Shown here one piece after another: positions 1-12,514 of a stretch of DNA of 64,000 nucleotides. Position 1 is the stretch's first letter. Each line of letters begins with the position of its first letter. The DNA is taken from positions 16,922,875 to 16,986,874 of the forward strand of contig OZ234495.1 in NCBI GenBank assembly GCA_965153455.1, written 5' to 3'. The notes beneath the pieces are model-generated. The model saw only the letters and a list, made by a program, of their open reading frames with translations. It ran no database searches and was not told the origin of the DNA. A program made the position numbers and the translations under genes. The DNA is from Sphagnum compactum. Lineage: Eukaryota; Bryophyta; Sphagnopsida; Sphagnales.

Positions 1-182
1 AGTCCCTTTCTCCTCCAAACCTTTCCAAGGCAAGTCTGTTCTTTTTTCAAGCCTTTGCAAGACATGAGTTTAGTACTTGACATTGGGTTCTAACCCATTT
101 CATTGTAATCTAAAGAGGAGCAGAAAAATTGTGACAAGGTTTTGATCAGCAATGCTTGAATGATGGATGGTTTTGAGCCCAG

Positions 183-2495
183 GTAATGGCAGTGACGAGA
201 AGCAGTGTCTGCAAAAATGGGATGAATTCTCTACCTCGAGGATTTGTGTTGGCGTATTATTGCTCAGTATTTCTGTATTACTGGATATTATCTTGTCCTG
301 TGGTGTCATTAGTGTTTGGCAGCTACTTATATACTTGCATCAACTGGTTCCACTTGCATTTTGATGAAGCGTTCTCGTCCCTCCGCATCGCCAATTTCAA
401 GTCTTTCTCACGCTGCCACATTACCATGGGTGGAGACTTACAAATCTTCACTCTTGCTATTGACAAGGTTTGTTTGTTGGCAACACAAATTCCATAGGTT
501 GAGGTTTGGGTATTTTCATTTGTAGTCTCAACTCTTATGCCAAGATGCATATTAACAATCATGTTTCTGGAATCAGGAATAGAATATATCTCAATGAGTT
601 AGTTGTGAGCCTATGCATGTTTGTGAAAGGGGGAATTAACACAGGTGCCAAAGGAATGGGCATTGGATCCGCATTGGGAGGCTGAGCAAGCATGTCAACA
701 AGAAGTAGCCTCACATGATCGGGAGTTTCCAAGTCAATGGACACCAGTGGGACTCTACCGTGAGAGGAACTGCAATGTGCGCATTATTGACCATTTTGTG
801 ATTGAGAAAAGACCTGGGCAAACAGTGGAAGCAACTCCTAGCAAAACAGAGTCTGATGCATATGACTCTGATTATGACAGTGTTGTACCACAGGTTGATT
901 CTGGTCAAGCAGATCTACTTGACCTCAAGGCTGAGGACTTCATGGTCAATTGCAGTGGCAATTCCAAGAGTGCTAGCACCACAGGCACCTATGGTCAAGA
1001 TGCTGAGATTGATGGGTCCTTGAATTGGTTCATTGCAGGTGGAGGTGAAAAAATTCCATGGGCATCAATCAAAGAGGATGGAAAAGGCTTTGACTATGGA
1101 ATTGACTTGGGTGTAGAACATAGTATGAATTTGAGCAATGAGACTACGATTGACTTGCGCAATGAACCTGCTATTAGCTTAAGTGAAGGTTTTGGTAATG
1201 ACTTGAGTGTTGAACCTATGCTTACATTGAGTTTCAAGCATCCTGATCTTGACAGCCCAGGCAAAGATCGAAGCATTAAGCCAACAATAAGCTTATTAAA
1301 TGGAGGTTTGGGTAATGATCTGAATGTTGAACCTATGCTTACCTTGAGATTGGAGCCAAGTGCTCAAGACTTGGAAGAAGATTCATGGGGTGAGCCTACT
1401 GCTAGTACCTTAAGCAAAGGACTTGGTGATGATTTGAATGTTGAAACTATGCTTACCTTGAGATTTTCACCGCCTCTTCATGACTTGGTCAAAGAAGATC
1501 AGGATCATGTTACCATGAATTTAAGTGAAGGCTTTGATTTGAGCGCCAAATCTACACTTGCCTTGAGATTGGAGCAACCTCCTCCTCTTGATGTAGAAGA
1601 TGATCAGAATGATCATGTTACTAGTTTAAGTGAAGGCTTTGATTTGAGCACTGAATCTGTGTTTGCCTTGAGATTGGAACCACCTCCTCTTAATGTGGAA
1701 GAAGATCAGAATGACCACGTTACTAGTTTAAGTGAAGGCTTCGATTTGAGCACCGAATCTGTGTTTGCCTTGAGATTGGAACCACCTCCTCTTAATTTGG
1801 AAGAAGATCAGAATGGTCATGTTACTAGTTTAAGTGAAGGCTTTGATTTGAGCACCGAATCTGTGTTTGCCTTGAGATTGGAACCACCTCCTCTTAATGT
1901 GGAAGAAGATCAGAATGATCATGTTACTAGTTTAAGCGAAAACTCTAATTTGAGCACAGAGTTTGTGCTTCATGCCTCGAGGTTGGAGCTGGCGTCTCAT
2001 CTTGATGTGGAAGCTGAAGATTGGGATGATCATGTTATTAGTTTAAGTGAAGGTTCTAATTCGAACATTGAACATGCACTTCATGCCTTGAAATTGGAGC
2101 TGCTACCTCCTTTTGATGTGGAAACTGAAGATGAGGATGAACACATTACTAGTTTAATTGAAGGCTTTGATTTGAGCACTGGACATGCACTTCAATCCTT
2201 GAGATTGGAGGTGCCGCCTCCTCTTGAAATGGAAGTTGAAGATCAGGAGGGTCATGTTACGAGTTCAAGTGAAGGTTCTGAATTGAGCACCAAACATGCG
2301 CTTCATGCCTTGGATTTGGAGCTGCAAACTTGTCTCAATGTGGAAGAAGATGGGAGTGATAATTCGTTAAACCATGTTGAGTCTAGCATGGATGATTTGA
2401 GCAACAATGTTGCCATCAATTTAGTTGTAAATCATGATCTCGGTATTGGTAATGAATGTGTTGTAATCATCACCGTCGTTGCAGGTTCTCACTAA
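183..2495 (+). CDS. 3' part of a calcineurin-like phosphoesterase family membrane protein with a repeat tail (partial)
   Basis: Two exons are visible: about 183-467 (ATG at 186 in frame, acceptor AG at 181-182) and 645-2495, joined in phase 0 across intron 468-644. Upstream exons lie outside the window or in 1-182, where I see no clear exon. The first exon has a hydrophobic segment (about 25-55 of the ATG-based numbering) followed by HFDEAFSSLRIANFKSF and, over the junction, TLAIDKVPKEWALDP. From memory of the family this resembles the C-terminal end of plant transmembrane calcineurin-like metallophosphoesterases (Arabidopsis At4g11800 type). The metal-binding catalytic domain would lie upstream, so it cannot be checked here. 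The second exon continues into a roughly 500-residue acidic tail with about eleven repeats of LSEGFDLSTESVFALRLE type and ends at TAA 2493-2495. The tail is not something I recall in the family. The family call is moderate; the exon structure is firmer. Confidence 0.6.
1613..1920 (+). repeat. 102-bp in-frame tandem repeat inside the coding exon
   Basis: Three nearly identical 102-bp units (34 codons) lie in the tail of the 5' gene. The landmark AGTGAAGG recurs at 1629, 1731 and 1833. More diverged units extend on both sides from about 1170 to 2340. Each unit has LSEGFDLS, then ALRLEPPPL, then an acidic stretch EEDQNDHVTS. The uniform period and retained frame indicate recent unequal duplication under coding constraint. 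Confidence 0.9.
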
Positions 2496-4844
2496 CAAAT
2501 TATTCAAGTCCCTTAAGACAATTTGTATCATCATGAGAGTCTTGTTGGTCAATTAGTTTGACAACCTAAAAACTAGCTCATGGTTGTTGCAACATCCTTT
2601 AATAGACAATCAATGTAGTAAATTCCAACATCTCATTTGGGTTGAGGAAAGATGTATAGGAATTACTTGAATTGGATGTCAACATCCGGGTTATATTGGC
2701 TCTATTGGGCATAGATTTTGAAATTTTTGCATGAAACCCTAAACCCATTGTCATTATCTTGACCCATGTGCAAAGGATATATAATGTATTAATTGGTTGC
2801 CCACAAGTAGACATTCCCCTTTTGAGATTTATATAATGTTATCAACGATGAATAATCTAGGTATTGGGCGAGGTTTAAGATCTAGAGATTTTTTGTGAGT
2901 GGGGCGGTATTGGTGGTCAATTTTTTGATTCTTCCAACAAATTTTGGTGTCGTGTTCTCAGAATCCAAAAGGGTTATGTGTTTGATCAGATCTACAATGA
3001 TGTTGTTGACATAATTTTTGTGGTGAACATCTCTTTCATTCAATTTTACCTTACTTTTTTTTTTTTTTTTTTTTCAGGCGACACATTTCAATCCATGACT
3101 TCATTGATTAGAAATTTGTGTAATGTGAATTGTAGAAACAAGTTATGAATAGGGTGTGCATACTTGGACACTTTCTAAAGGAGATCCATTATTCATTAGA
3201 AGATTATAATGTTTAAATAGATGACACAAAAAAAATTTCACCCCAAAGTCCACATTTTGCTTTTGTAAGGAAAAGACACTACCACATTGATGAAGACATA
3301 GGTCAATCTTGAAATTATTAGCAACTCCAATATACATGTCACAACTCTCATCAAAAGCACTTGTAGTTTTGCATGATTCATAATCGAATCAAACTCAATC
3401 TAGGTTGGACCTTTTACTTCCCACGATATCATGATAGGTTAGGGGGAGAACCAATTTTATTTTGTAGAAAACATTGTGTTCACATCGATGGACACATTGC
3501 AAGAATTGAGTCCATAAATAGAGCTTTAGAAGTTTCTAGGTTCATTTGAAACACTACATTGAGTATCCTTTTATACAATTCTTGGGTGTTACACTAAATT
3601 ACATTATTGTGAAACCTTCAACCACCCTCTTAAAATAATGGCATGTGTTATGCCAACATTATGATAATTCCCCATGTTAGACTATGTTCAACTAACAATC
3701 ATGTTAATATGGTCCAAATGACCTCATAAAATGTATTAAGGACATTGCACCGTGAGTTTGCATAGCACAATCATTAAACACTAGTGATGTTATCCTTGAT
3801 GGGAGGAGCCACAAGAAATGGGGATGTTCAATAAGCATAAAGTTGGAAGGAATTGTGAATTATGTTCTAAAGTATTGTTTGGTTGTGTTTTAATGCTTTA
3901 GAGCTAACCTATTGTTTTAGTTCATTGTTATGTTAGGTTTTGTTTTGTTTACATTTTGCATTTTGTCTTCAAATTATGTATTGTTGATGTCTATTCTAGT
4001 ATCCATGTAATGAGTCACAATGTTCTTACATGGGGGTCTATGTATTAATTCTATACTCAAACTATTATTGGGCTACGTTTTAATGTCACATAATCAATGT
4101 TTTCTCTATGCAAGCAATCTTGTATGGTGCTTTGTGAACTATTGGATTTTGCATTTTGTTTTGAACTCCCAACAAGTTGCATTGTTGGGTATGTTTTCTT
4201 TTAGCTCTATTTCAATATTAGGGTGTGGGTGCTTGTGGATTCATGTGTTTTAATGTGCCAATGTGCTTCAAACAATAGTATTTTTTAATAACAAACCATC
4301 ATGCAATGCTATGAATAAATAATACATTCGTCACTACCTTTTGGTGTTTCAAAATGTTTTATCATTTAGTACCAACAACTTCCTTGGTTGTTCCTTGCTT
4401 GCCATCTAGCCCTTCAATCTATTATTGTCACGAAAAATAATAATCAACTTTTGTAGAAAATTGCATGTTTAAGCTAAAGCAATGTTTTAATGTTTCAATT
4501 AGGGAATACGAAAAGGTCATCTAACAAGCAATTTAATGTTAAATGATAATGAAACATGAAATGGACTAGTAGGCAAGTGTTTCAATGTGACAATATTTTC
4601 AAAGAGTTGGACTAGCTAGGATAAAAGGAAGCAATTCAATTTAGCAATCATTTATTTGCCCATAACTTTTTCGATTGTTCTTTATTACTTGCACACACCA
4701 CTAACCAACACATTCTCTCTATAAGGGAAGGCATTGCTATTGGTGCCTTCCACCTCGAACCTCTAGGTGGGAAGTTGGGGTTGGGTAGGTATCCTGAATT
4801 CACATTGTGCTCCTCCCTTGAGATTGTTATGTTTAGTGAAAGAT
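2496..4844. other. gene-free AT-rich spacer
   Basis: This is the 3' flank of the first gene, then AT-rich DNA with a T-tract near 3054-3075. No open frame here has recognisable family features or plausible splice continuity. I see no RNA gene. Confidence 0.6.
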
Positions 4845-5053
4845 TACCGTAACACCTTGGCCATTTCAACACATGTCCATTGAATAATTAATTAATTTTG
4901 ACAAAATTCATTTCAACAAAATGGAATTATTCCAAAATATTAACTATTATCTTTCATGATATTTTTTGATTTGGAAGAAATAAAATATTTGAAAAATTTC
5001 AACATTTCTGAAAATAATATAATTAGTGTTGAATTGGCCAAGGTACTAGGGTA
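4845..5053. mobile_element. MITE, family with TACCNTAGTACCTTGGCC ends, copy 1
   Basis: The left end begins TACCGTAACACCTTGGCC; the right end, read on the minus strand, begins TACCCTAGTACCTTGGCC. The inverted ends continue into AATTCAACAC. The body is AT-rich, non-coding, and about 75-85 percent alike by eye to 7496-7712 and 12309-12514. The ends are compatible with a TA target duplication (TACC...GGTA), so a Tc1/mariner-type origin is possible but unproven. Confidence 0.75.
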
Positions 5054-6227
5054 TATCTAGGTTCGTTGAAAATTTTACATGATATGGTTCAAAGAATGAG
5101 TTTCCTTTTCTATGGTTTTGATATTCCCATATTTTACTCAAAACAAAACTAGGGAAGAACAAATTAAAATGCAACATAAAACAAGGGAATAACAACCATT
5201 AAGCACAATTGGTCGTAATCATGGTAATTAGGGCACCAAGGACCATGATCACCCTTGCCCTTGCCGTCCTTGTGGTTTGTTCGTTCCCTACATTGGATAT
5301 GCAAGTTCTCCGTGGTGGAAGAATTTTGTGAAAGAACTTTGAACATCAAAGTAAATCACCAAACATGAAACTATGTATTTTTGAAACAACCAAACAAAGT
5401 AATATGTATGTAAATGCCAAAGTTTTATTTCAATGAATACATAGTTGAAGTTGCCATGGAATGAATACACATACTTGGGGATTAACTTCTTATCCATGTG
5501 TGTCGAGTTTTTATTGGAAACGCAAACACGAGATTGCAAGTAGGGAATAAGGCTCAAATGGCCATGGTATATGATAGGGTAGATAAGTATTATGAACTTC
5601 AAGTTGAAAATGATGGTTTTTGGAACTTTGATAATACCAACTCTTTTGGATGCATGTGAATTATGGGGGCAATCAACAAACTCTCATATGAACAATTTGA
5701 AAGCTTTTTTGAAAAAAATTCCACTTCACACATGAAATCTTGGCCAACGACAACAATGACGATCTTTCCCTATTAGGCTTGACACATTCCTTCCACACCC
5801 ATTCCATATTGCAAGCAAACAATGAAGCTCGTACCTACATATCCCCCTTGGGCCGCCCCCACCTCTCGCCAAACTCAATAGAATAGAATAAAGTTTGCAT
5901 TAAAAAGTGGTTGTGGTCTTTGTTTCTTCCTTTGTTTTTCCATCATCTCTTGTTTGCCTTTTTCTCTTTGTCTCTTCCAAAATTATTTTCATAAGGTAAC
6001 CCGTGTTCCCAAATGCAAATTAAAAAAACTAAAAATAAAAAATCATTTCCCCACTTTCATAATTGATTGATAATTAATGAAAACATTAAGAATTGCATGT
6101 CTACTACTACATCAAGAGTTCAATGATGTGGTGCCAAGAGAATGAAATCAAAAGAGTCCCAAGTTCCAATAGTGGAAAAGATTCAATTTCTCAACTCTTT
6201 TGTACCCAAAGCTGCTAGTGAAAACCG
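5054..6227. other. gene-free AT-rich spacer
   Basis: Several short frames occur (for example about 100 codons on the minus strand at 5288-5602), but none shows a recognisable domain. Nothing else can be supported here. Confidence 0.5.
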
Positions 6228-6600
6228 GGTATGAAAATTATATAAGGAAAGAAAAAAACTTGTTTTTAAGATTATTAAAAGAAAAAGCAGGTATTATAAT
6301 TATATGAGAGAAAAGGGTATTATAATTATGTAAGAAAAAAAAGGGTATTATAATTATGTAAGGAAAAAAATGGGTATTAATATTAAGTAAGAAAAAAAAA
6401 AAGGCTTTAAAAGTTACATAAGAAAAAAGGGCATTAATAATATATAAGGAAGGAAAAAAATGGGTATTAAAAATATATAGGGAAAAATGGGTATTAAAAT
6501 TATGTAAGAAAAAAATGGGTGTTAAAATTATATGAGAAAAATGGGTATATAAAATTATGTAAGAAAAAAGGGTATTAAAATTATATAAGGAAAAAAAAAA
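6228..6600. repeat. A-rich minisatellite, about 12 units of 27-30 bp
   Basis: A degenerate tandem array of GGGTATTAAAATTATGTAAG followed by a run of A. Units differ mainly in the length of the A-run. The apparent minus-strand frame across it (low-complexity F, N, I, H, L) is a product of the repeat and is not a gene. Confidence 0.85.
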
Positions 6601-7495
6601 GGGAGAAAAAAGGAAATTTAAACTCAATCCTTGAAGGAACTTGTGAGAGAGCAATTAATTGCGAATTAATTTTCAGATTGTTATTGTAATGGTGCCAACC
6701 AACTCCCGAAGAAGCTAAGTAGGCTTTTCATGAGGCGCGTCTGGGTCAAGGGATTATGAGCGCGATTATGTATGTGACCCAACAACCCACCAAGCGCACC
6801 ATCCATCGCAAAACCCGTTGTTGTTATGAGTTAGTTGGCAATGAACCCACAACTTGTACCATATCTCTCTCTCGCACATAAGATTTCAATCGGTGTTTAA
6901 TTATGAGCTTACCTAAAGGAGACGTCATTCTAGGGTCACCGTTCTTAACCCAAGGGTTTACGGATTACACTCCCTTTGACCAAGTAGTGTTACCCGTGTG
7001 GTGACTATGGTCCTCCATCGGGGTGAGCAAATTTTAATTTTTTCTTTATTTATTTATTTTCCCAAGTTTGCGATCCATCTAAATAGACAATCATCCATAA
7101 GAAGATTTAGTCATGAAAATCTTCTTAACCATAAAAAAAGATTGAGAATTTTACAAATAAATAAATAAATAAATAAAGCATCCTTCTATGTTGTTAGCTA
7201 CCCTATTAGAAAGTAAATATATAAATTTGCTGATTTTTATTTAAAAGCTTTTTTTTTGGGATTTTTGTGTTCAAAAAGCCTAATTTTTTTTTAATCAAGT
7301 GGCAAAATTTAGCCATTTTGCTAGGAAGAAAGACAATTTTGGCTCTCTACCCATCCCCACTTGACCCTAATTCAGGTGACTAGAACCAAGGCTAATTGGT
7401 AGTCAACCCGTGGTTCTGATCCGGGTTAATAAGTTTAGGGTTTAGGGTCTATTATTCATGGTCAATAAATACCACCCATTGAATATGTATGGTAA
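6601..7495. other. gene-free spacer with a patch of mixed composition
   Basis: About 6660-7030 is less AT-rich than its surroundings (GCGCGATTATG, CCATCGGGGTGAGC) and may be the edge of an unidentified dispersed element. No open frame or RNA gene was seen. A short telomere-like TTTAGGGTTTAGGGT lies near 7434-7448. Confidence 0.4.
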
Positions 7496-7712
7496 TACCA
7501 TAGTACCTTGGCCATTTCGACACATATCCGTCGAATAATTAATTAATTAATTTTGAAAAATTCATTTCAACAAAATGGGAATATTCCTAAATATTCACTA
7601 TTATCCTTCACAATATTTTTTGACTTGGGACAAAATAAATTTTCGCAAATTTTCAACATTTCTGAAAATAATATAATTAGTGTCGAATTTGGCCAAGGTA
7701 CTAACTAGGGTA
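7496..7712. mobile_element. MITE, TACCNTAGTACCTTGGCC family, copy 2
   Basis: The left end is TACCATAGTACCTTGGCC, followed by TTCGACAC. The right end carries GTGTCGAATTTGGCC and AAGGTACTAACTAGGGTA. This is the best-preserved copy. The interior shares AATTAATTAATT and TCAACATTTCTGAAAATAAT with the other copies. Confidence 0.8.
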
Positions 7713-9969
7713 GTAGTATTGTTGATTGTTCAATCAACAATTGTAAGAGAGCCAATCCTTTAAAGGTTAGTTTGTAAATAAATACTTTGCAAGTAAGTTG
7801 AGTACCGAAAATTGAGTGCCATTGTCCAATTCTCTTACATTCCACATTCGATGGGAGGATGGGTTCACTTGAAGCCATGACAATTTTGATTTCATTTGGG
7901 GTGATTGATTCAATCAACTTTTCCTTAAGAAAGTAAAAGCATTTCAATGTTTCAGTTTGAGTAATAACTCTTAATAAAGTAGTACTCGTATTACGGTATT
8001 AGAGTTATTTGTAAAGTATCACAAATTGAGGGTGGTACTGGGCCCTAGTTTTGCCAAAACTGGGTATGAAACAAAAAAAACTTAATGTCGATTTGGGTTG
8101 GTTTTTGAGAGTTTATATTGTAGTTGTGGTGGTGGGGGAGGGGGTTGGAGATCTGAACGAAGACTATTGTTGCCTCCTATTTAATAGGGTAGTTAGAAAT
8201 TGTCCTCTTTCCAAAGGAGGTTTTTTAAAGAAATGGGTTGAGTAGCACTTCGTGGCACTTGCTTGGTTCGAAAACCAACTTTGCATGTTTCTTCCACTTC
8301 TTACCAGCTGATGAAATGGGGGAGATATATACCTAGATTGAGGTAAGAAGCTTTCATGTAAGAAGCTTTTGAGTAGGGGTTTAGAGAGAGAGAGAGAAAG
8401 AGAGTCTTCACAAGTAACTTTTGAGCCAAGATGGGATGATGGAAGATGATGGCCCAGTTGTATAATTGTATGTATACAAAACATGCGTCGTAGTATTAGT
8501 GTAGACAATCATGCACAAAGATAAAGGATGCTAGTAGGAATATACCATGGGCTTGTGCCTAAGTATGAAGAATAACCTTTGTGGCTTATATATACAACAA
8601 TTGTTTTGCTTTGTATTGAAATTATGGTAGGATTTCACTCGTCATAAAGGAGAGGAGAGAAAAGACAGTCAATCAAATAATTATGAAACAAGTCCTCCTA
8701 AGGATTTGACAAGCAAACTAAGGTTACAATATTAGTGAAAAAAATTATGCACACACATACATGTGTGTGTATATATACTATTGTTCTTGGAATTGTTCAA
8801 AATTGCAAACGGAATGAATGATGGGAAAATAGAGATGAGTAAAACACCCATTTACGACAATCATTCTCCACCCAACCTTAGGATCACACAAGTTATTACA
8901 AACTTTTACCATCAACTTTTAACTCTGACTTACTTTTTAATAGGAGAGGAGGTGAACTTCTTCACCACAATGCAACGAGATACTTAACTACCCTTAACTC
9001 AATCAAGTACGACATAGTTTCAAAAGTTAGCACAAATAGATCTCCAAATTAAAAAATGACTTACAAACAAGTAACTTGATAAAATGTTGACATACAAGAG
9101 GAATCGGTCTTGAGCCAAGGTGTTAAAATTTTTTTAAGAAAAAAAAAAAAAAACAAAAAACCTTTGTGACCAATGAGATTGTTTCCTTATTGAAATTGTA
9201 AGAGGATGTCAACCATAGTAAACACTACTGTAAAATGTGGGTGCAGTTCAGTAGTCCTCATTCATTAGACTAGTGAATTCATTATTTCTTCACTGGTCCT
9301 GTTCACTACAACCAGTGGATTCACTCAAAATTCAATGAAATCACTTGACGTACAGGGACACCTTTTGTTGAGAAAGAGGGAGAGAAACAATGAATCATAC
9401 AATAATTATCAAGCAAACAATCCCTCCTTGTGGAGGAAGAAGAAGAGTAGGATTCTAACACAAAGCCCAAACTTCTTCTTGCAAGCAAAAATCACATATA
9501 ACCATCTATTGCCTTTGGCCTTTAGAAACAGATCTTATTATTTTTTATATGGTCTAAAAATATTGATCCATTAAAAATCTCTCTCTCTAGCGTCACGCTA
9601 ATTAGATCTCTCTCTTGAGCTTGCTAGAAATCTAATCTTTGTGACACCCTTTTTTCTCAATTTGCTAGACATCTCAAGAAGTTTTGAATCTTTTGCAAAA
9701 AAGATGTTACATGCTTCTGTTGTGTGTGTGTTTTTCTAAAAGGGTGGAGATTTGTGGAGAAAAAAAAAGTAAAGAAAAATGAAATTGGGCAGCTCCAAGT
9801 ACTCTAGTCTTGAAGATCATGAAACCTTGATGATCGAGATGTTGTTTTGGTCAATGGATCCAGCTTGATCTTCGAGACCCATTGCAGATTTTGCTGTAAA
9901 GTGTGTGCCATATTTGAAAGACTGGAAGATCAGCTGGAGAGCCTGGATTTGATTTGAAGGAGCTGCAAA

Positions 9970-10003
<34 letters not shown>

Positions 10004-10202
10004 AGAGAGAGAGTTGATCTACATGTGTCGAGTGATCATCTCAAGTGTGATGAGATCAGTACTGGGCATCACCAAGATAATATGATTGTGAGCTTTGACC
10101 ATGAGCTTCATGATGCAGGACTAGCAATACACTTCTACCAACTAAGTGCCTGGCAAACCCATCTTTAGGTGGTACCACTAAGAATGTTACACGGTCATCA
10201 TT
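7713..10202. other. gene-free spacer with microsatellites
   Basis: 3' flank of the minus-strand CFL1-like gene. It holds a TG repeat (9972-9999) followed by GA (10001-10013), and an A-tract near 9136-9160. A short motif at 10148-10192 recurs near 60680 and 61281. No gene was recognised. Confidence 0.5.
9972..10013. repeat. compound (TG)n(GA)n microsatellite
   Basis: About fourteen TG units are directly followed by about six GA units. The tract lies downstream of the stop codon of the minus-strand CFL1-like gene. Confidence 0.95.
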
Positions 10203-11581
10203 TTATTTTACCCAATTGAACTTTTGTACTCGTTGTTTCTTGGGCATTGCAAGAGAGCTTGCAAAATCTAAGAGAGAATCAGAGTTGCCACACTTTGGGC
10301 AACTCGGATGCAGCTTTGGTAGCATGATGTACATCATACAACTCTTGCATCCTACTGCCACCATAATTACACCAGCATCCGCCTCCTCCGCCTCTTCCTC
10401 CTTGCAGGCCTCAGACTGATCTTGCAGCAGAACTGGCTCAGTTGCAAGAGTGTGTGCCGCTGCTGGCTCCAGCCTAGATGTCGTCCTCGGCTGCTGAACT
10501 TCCTCCTCATCATCTTTGAAAAGAGAGAGAGAGAGAGAAAGAGAGCTCGTGAATGATCTGATCACAAGAAGAACTGCAACTATTTTTCGGGAGCAAGCCA
10601 AAGGAATAAGAACTTCCTGAATTGGGAAGTGGGTGTACATATGAAGTACCTTGGTAGCGCATTGTTGTTGAGGGAGAAGTCAAACACTCTGAGGAACACT
10701 GTGATCCTAATGGAGTCGATATTGATCGCTTGCAGGACGAAGCAGCAGGCTCAGGCTCTGAAGACATGAGTGGCCCAGTTGCTGCTGCTGCTGCTGCTGC
10801 AGGAGACCTTGATTCTGCCGGTGATGACGAAGAATCTGAACGTCGACGTCGTGATAGCTCATGGGAGTCATGAAGAGCGAGAGAGGTTGACAAGCAGTTC
10901 GTCAACGACAAAGTTGATCTCTTGCTCTGCTGTTGCTGCTGCAAACAATTGGCGCCCGGGGGATTCAAAGACAAGTTCAAGGAGTCGTCATGGTCTTCAT
11001 CGACGCGGAGATCATGTCCGATTCTATTGCGAGGATTCATGAGCACCGGACGCAGATTACAATACTGTCGCCGGGGGTCGCTATACACTTGCGTCCCTGT
11101 GTTCCAATCTTTGAAGTAGATGAGACCAGACTGCAAAACAAAACCCAAAATTGCAACAAACAGTACAGATTCACAACTTCAGCGCGTCGAGCTCATGATT
11201 TGAGATTCTAAACCGGATTGCTGCATACTTGAAACCATGCACGATGCAGCAATCCTCCAACAACAAGAGCACCAAAAAATAAAATAAAATCAGCCACATG
11301 AAAAGAACACCAAGTTTCCAACAAACATGTTGGAAACTGATCCGATACACTGCAACAAACACACACGCACACATACACACCTGCAAGTCCAGACATTTCT
11401 CCCAACCGCAAGGAAGTGGTGGCTCTCCTGCCAGCTCCAATTGCACAAACGTCGTCAACCCAACTCCTCCTCCTCCTCTTCCTCCTCTTCGACACTGCGC
11501 CTGATCCTTCAACATGACTGATCCTCCCGCTTGTTGCTGCTGCTGCTGCAATTGAAGCTTCTCTTTCACCAGAACACCCAT
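10203..11581 (-). CDS. CFL1-like WW-domain protein, paralog 1
   Basis: Three exons on the minus strand, 11581-11381, 11130-10650 and 10513-10203, give 330 aa (phases 0 and 1, all GT-AG). A WW-like domain at about 53-88 (LPCGWEKCLDLQ, then WNTGTQVYSDPRR) is split by intron 1. Its second signature Trp is Tyr83. The middle is Ser-rich and low in complexity, with polyQ, polyA and an LNLSLNPPGA motif (LxLxL, EAR-like). The C-terminus has a CxxC...CPKC ribbon (Cys283, 286, 299, 302). This layout matches CURLY FLAG LEAF 1-type plant proteins, reported in rice and Arabidopsis to affect cuticle formation through HD-ZIP IV factors. I chose ATG 11581 because an upstream in-frame ATG (11632) would add only a GA/CT-repeat-encoded Leu-Ser run. 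It is divergent from its paralog at 20505-22144. Confidence 0.78.
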
Positions 11582-11589
11582 GTTACTAC

Positions 11590-11624
<35 letters not shown>

Positions 11625-12061
11625 ATAATCACTAGAGATCACATGAGGGACAAGGAGGGAGAGAATATGGGGATGTCAAGAAGGGGATGAAGTACTCCAG
11701 ATGCTTCTTGCTGCAACTTCTTCAAATTGGAACCAAAAAAAAGAAAAAAGAAAAACAAGAAACCCAAAAACCGCATCAGCAGCAACAGCAGCAGCTTCCG
11801 AATCTCCACTACAAGAGAACTGAAATTCGTGTGCGCGCAGTTGGGAAGTAGGATGCTTTGCTGGGCTCCCCGCGAGCGCGCCAACCAACAGCGCAGCGCA
11901 GCGGAGCGGAGCGGAGCTTCGCAGCAGCGCGCGACTGAAAAGCTCCTCACTGTGCGTAGTGCGTGCGCGCGTGAGCTTGCGCGCCGGGGAAGGGGCAACC
12001 GGGACAGCTGGTTGGTAGCCAGCCGGTGAAGCCGGTACCGTATGTATTTTCTCACTGTCAT
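11582..12061 (-). promoter_or_regulatory. likely 5' leader and promoter-proximal region of CFL1-like paralog 1
   Basis: About 480 bp upstream of the chosen ATG have a composition unlike the flanks. A purine/pyrimidine-biased leader is followed (11870-12045) by a GC-rich patch full of GCGC and CCGG. Beyond 12060 the sequence turns sharply AT-rich. I see no convincing TATA box. The frames that cross it are low-complexity and not credible genes. Confidence 0.4.
11590..11622. repeat. (AG)n microsatellite just upstream of the CFL1-like start codon
   Basis: A 33-bp AG repeat (CT on the coding strand) begins 9 bp before the ATG of the minus-strand CFL1-like gene, so it lies in the expected 5' leader. 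CT-rich leaders of this kind are common in plants; any regulatory role here is inference. Confidence 0.85.
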
Positions 12062-12308
12062 TTGTTTACTTTTTTTAAAAACAGTATTTTAAAATTATTC
12101 TTTAAACAAATTTTATAACTTAATAAATAAATAAATAAATAATGTTTTTTTTACCTTTTCCGTTTCCCCTTTTTACGAGTTTAAAAGGTAGGTAGGTAGG
12201 TAGTTGAATGGATTGCCTTTTTAACCTTTTGGTGATAAAAACCATCTTTTTAGCAAACTGAAACCCCAAGTCACTCACGCGCCCACCCGCGCACGGGCTT
12301 TATTGGAA

Positions 12309-12514
12309 TACCGTAGTACCTTGGCCAATTCAACACATGTCCGTCGAATAATTAATTAATTATTAAAAAATAATTTCAACAAATGAATTATTTTTAAATA
12401 TTCAATATTATTCTTCACAATATTTTTGATTTGGAAAAAATATTTTTTGAAAATTTCAACAATTCTGAAAATAATATAATTAGTGTCGAATTGGCCAAGC
12501 AAGGGACTAGGGTA
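12309..12514. mobile_element. MITE, TACCNTAGTACCTTGGCC family, copy 3
   Basis: The left end is TACCGTAGTACCTTGGCC followed by AATTCAACAC. The right end is GTGTCGAATTGGCC, slightly rearranged, then GACTAGGGTA. It inserted in the divergent spacer about 730 bp upstream of CFL1-like paralog 1. Confidence 0.8.

Noticed and set aside
6238-6654. 138-codon minus-strand frame
   Set aside because: It is the translation of the A-rich minisatellite.
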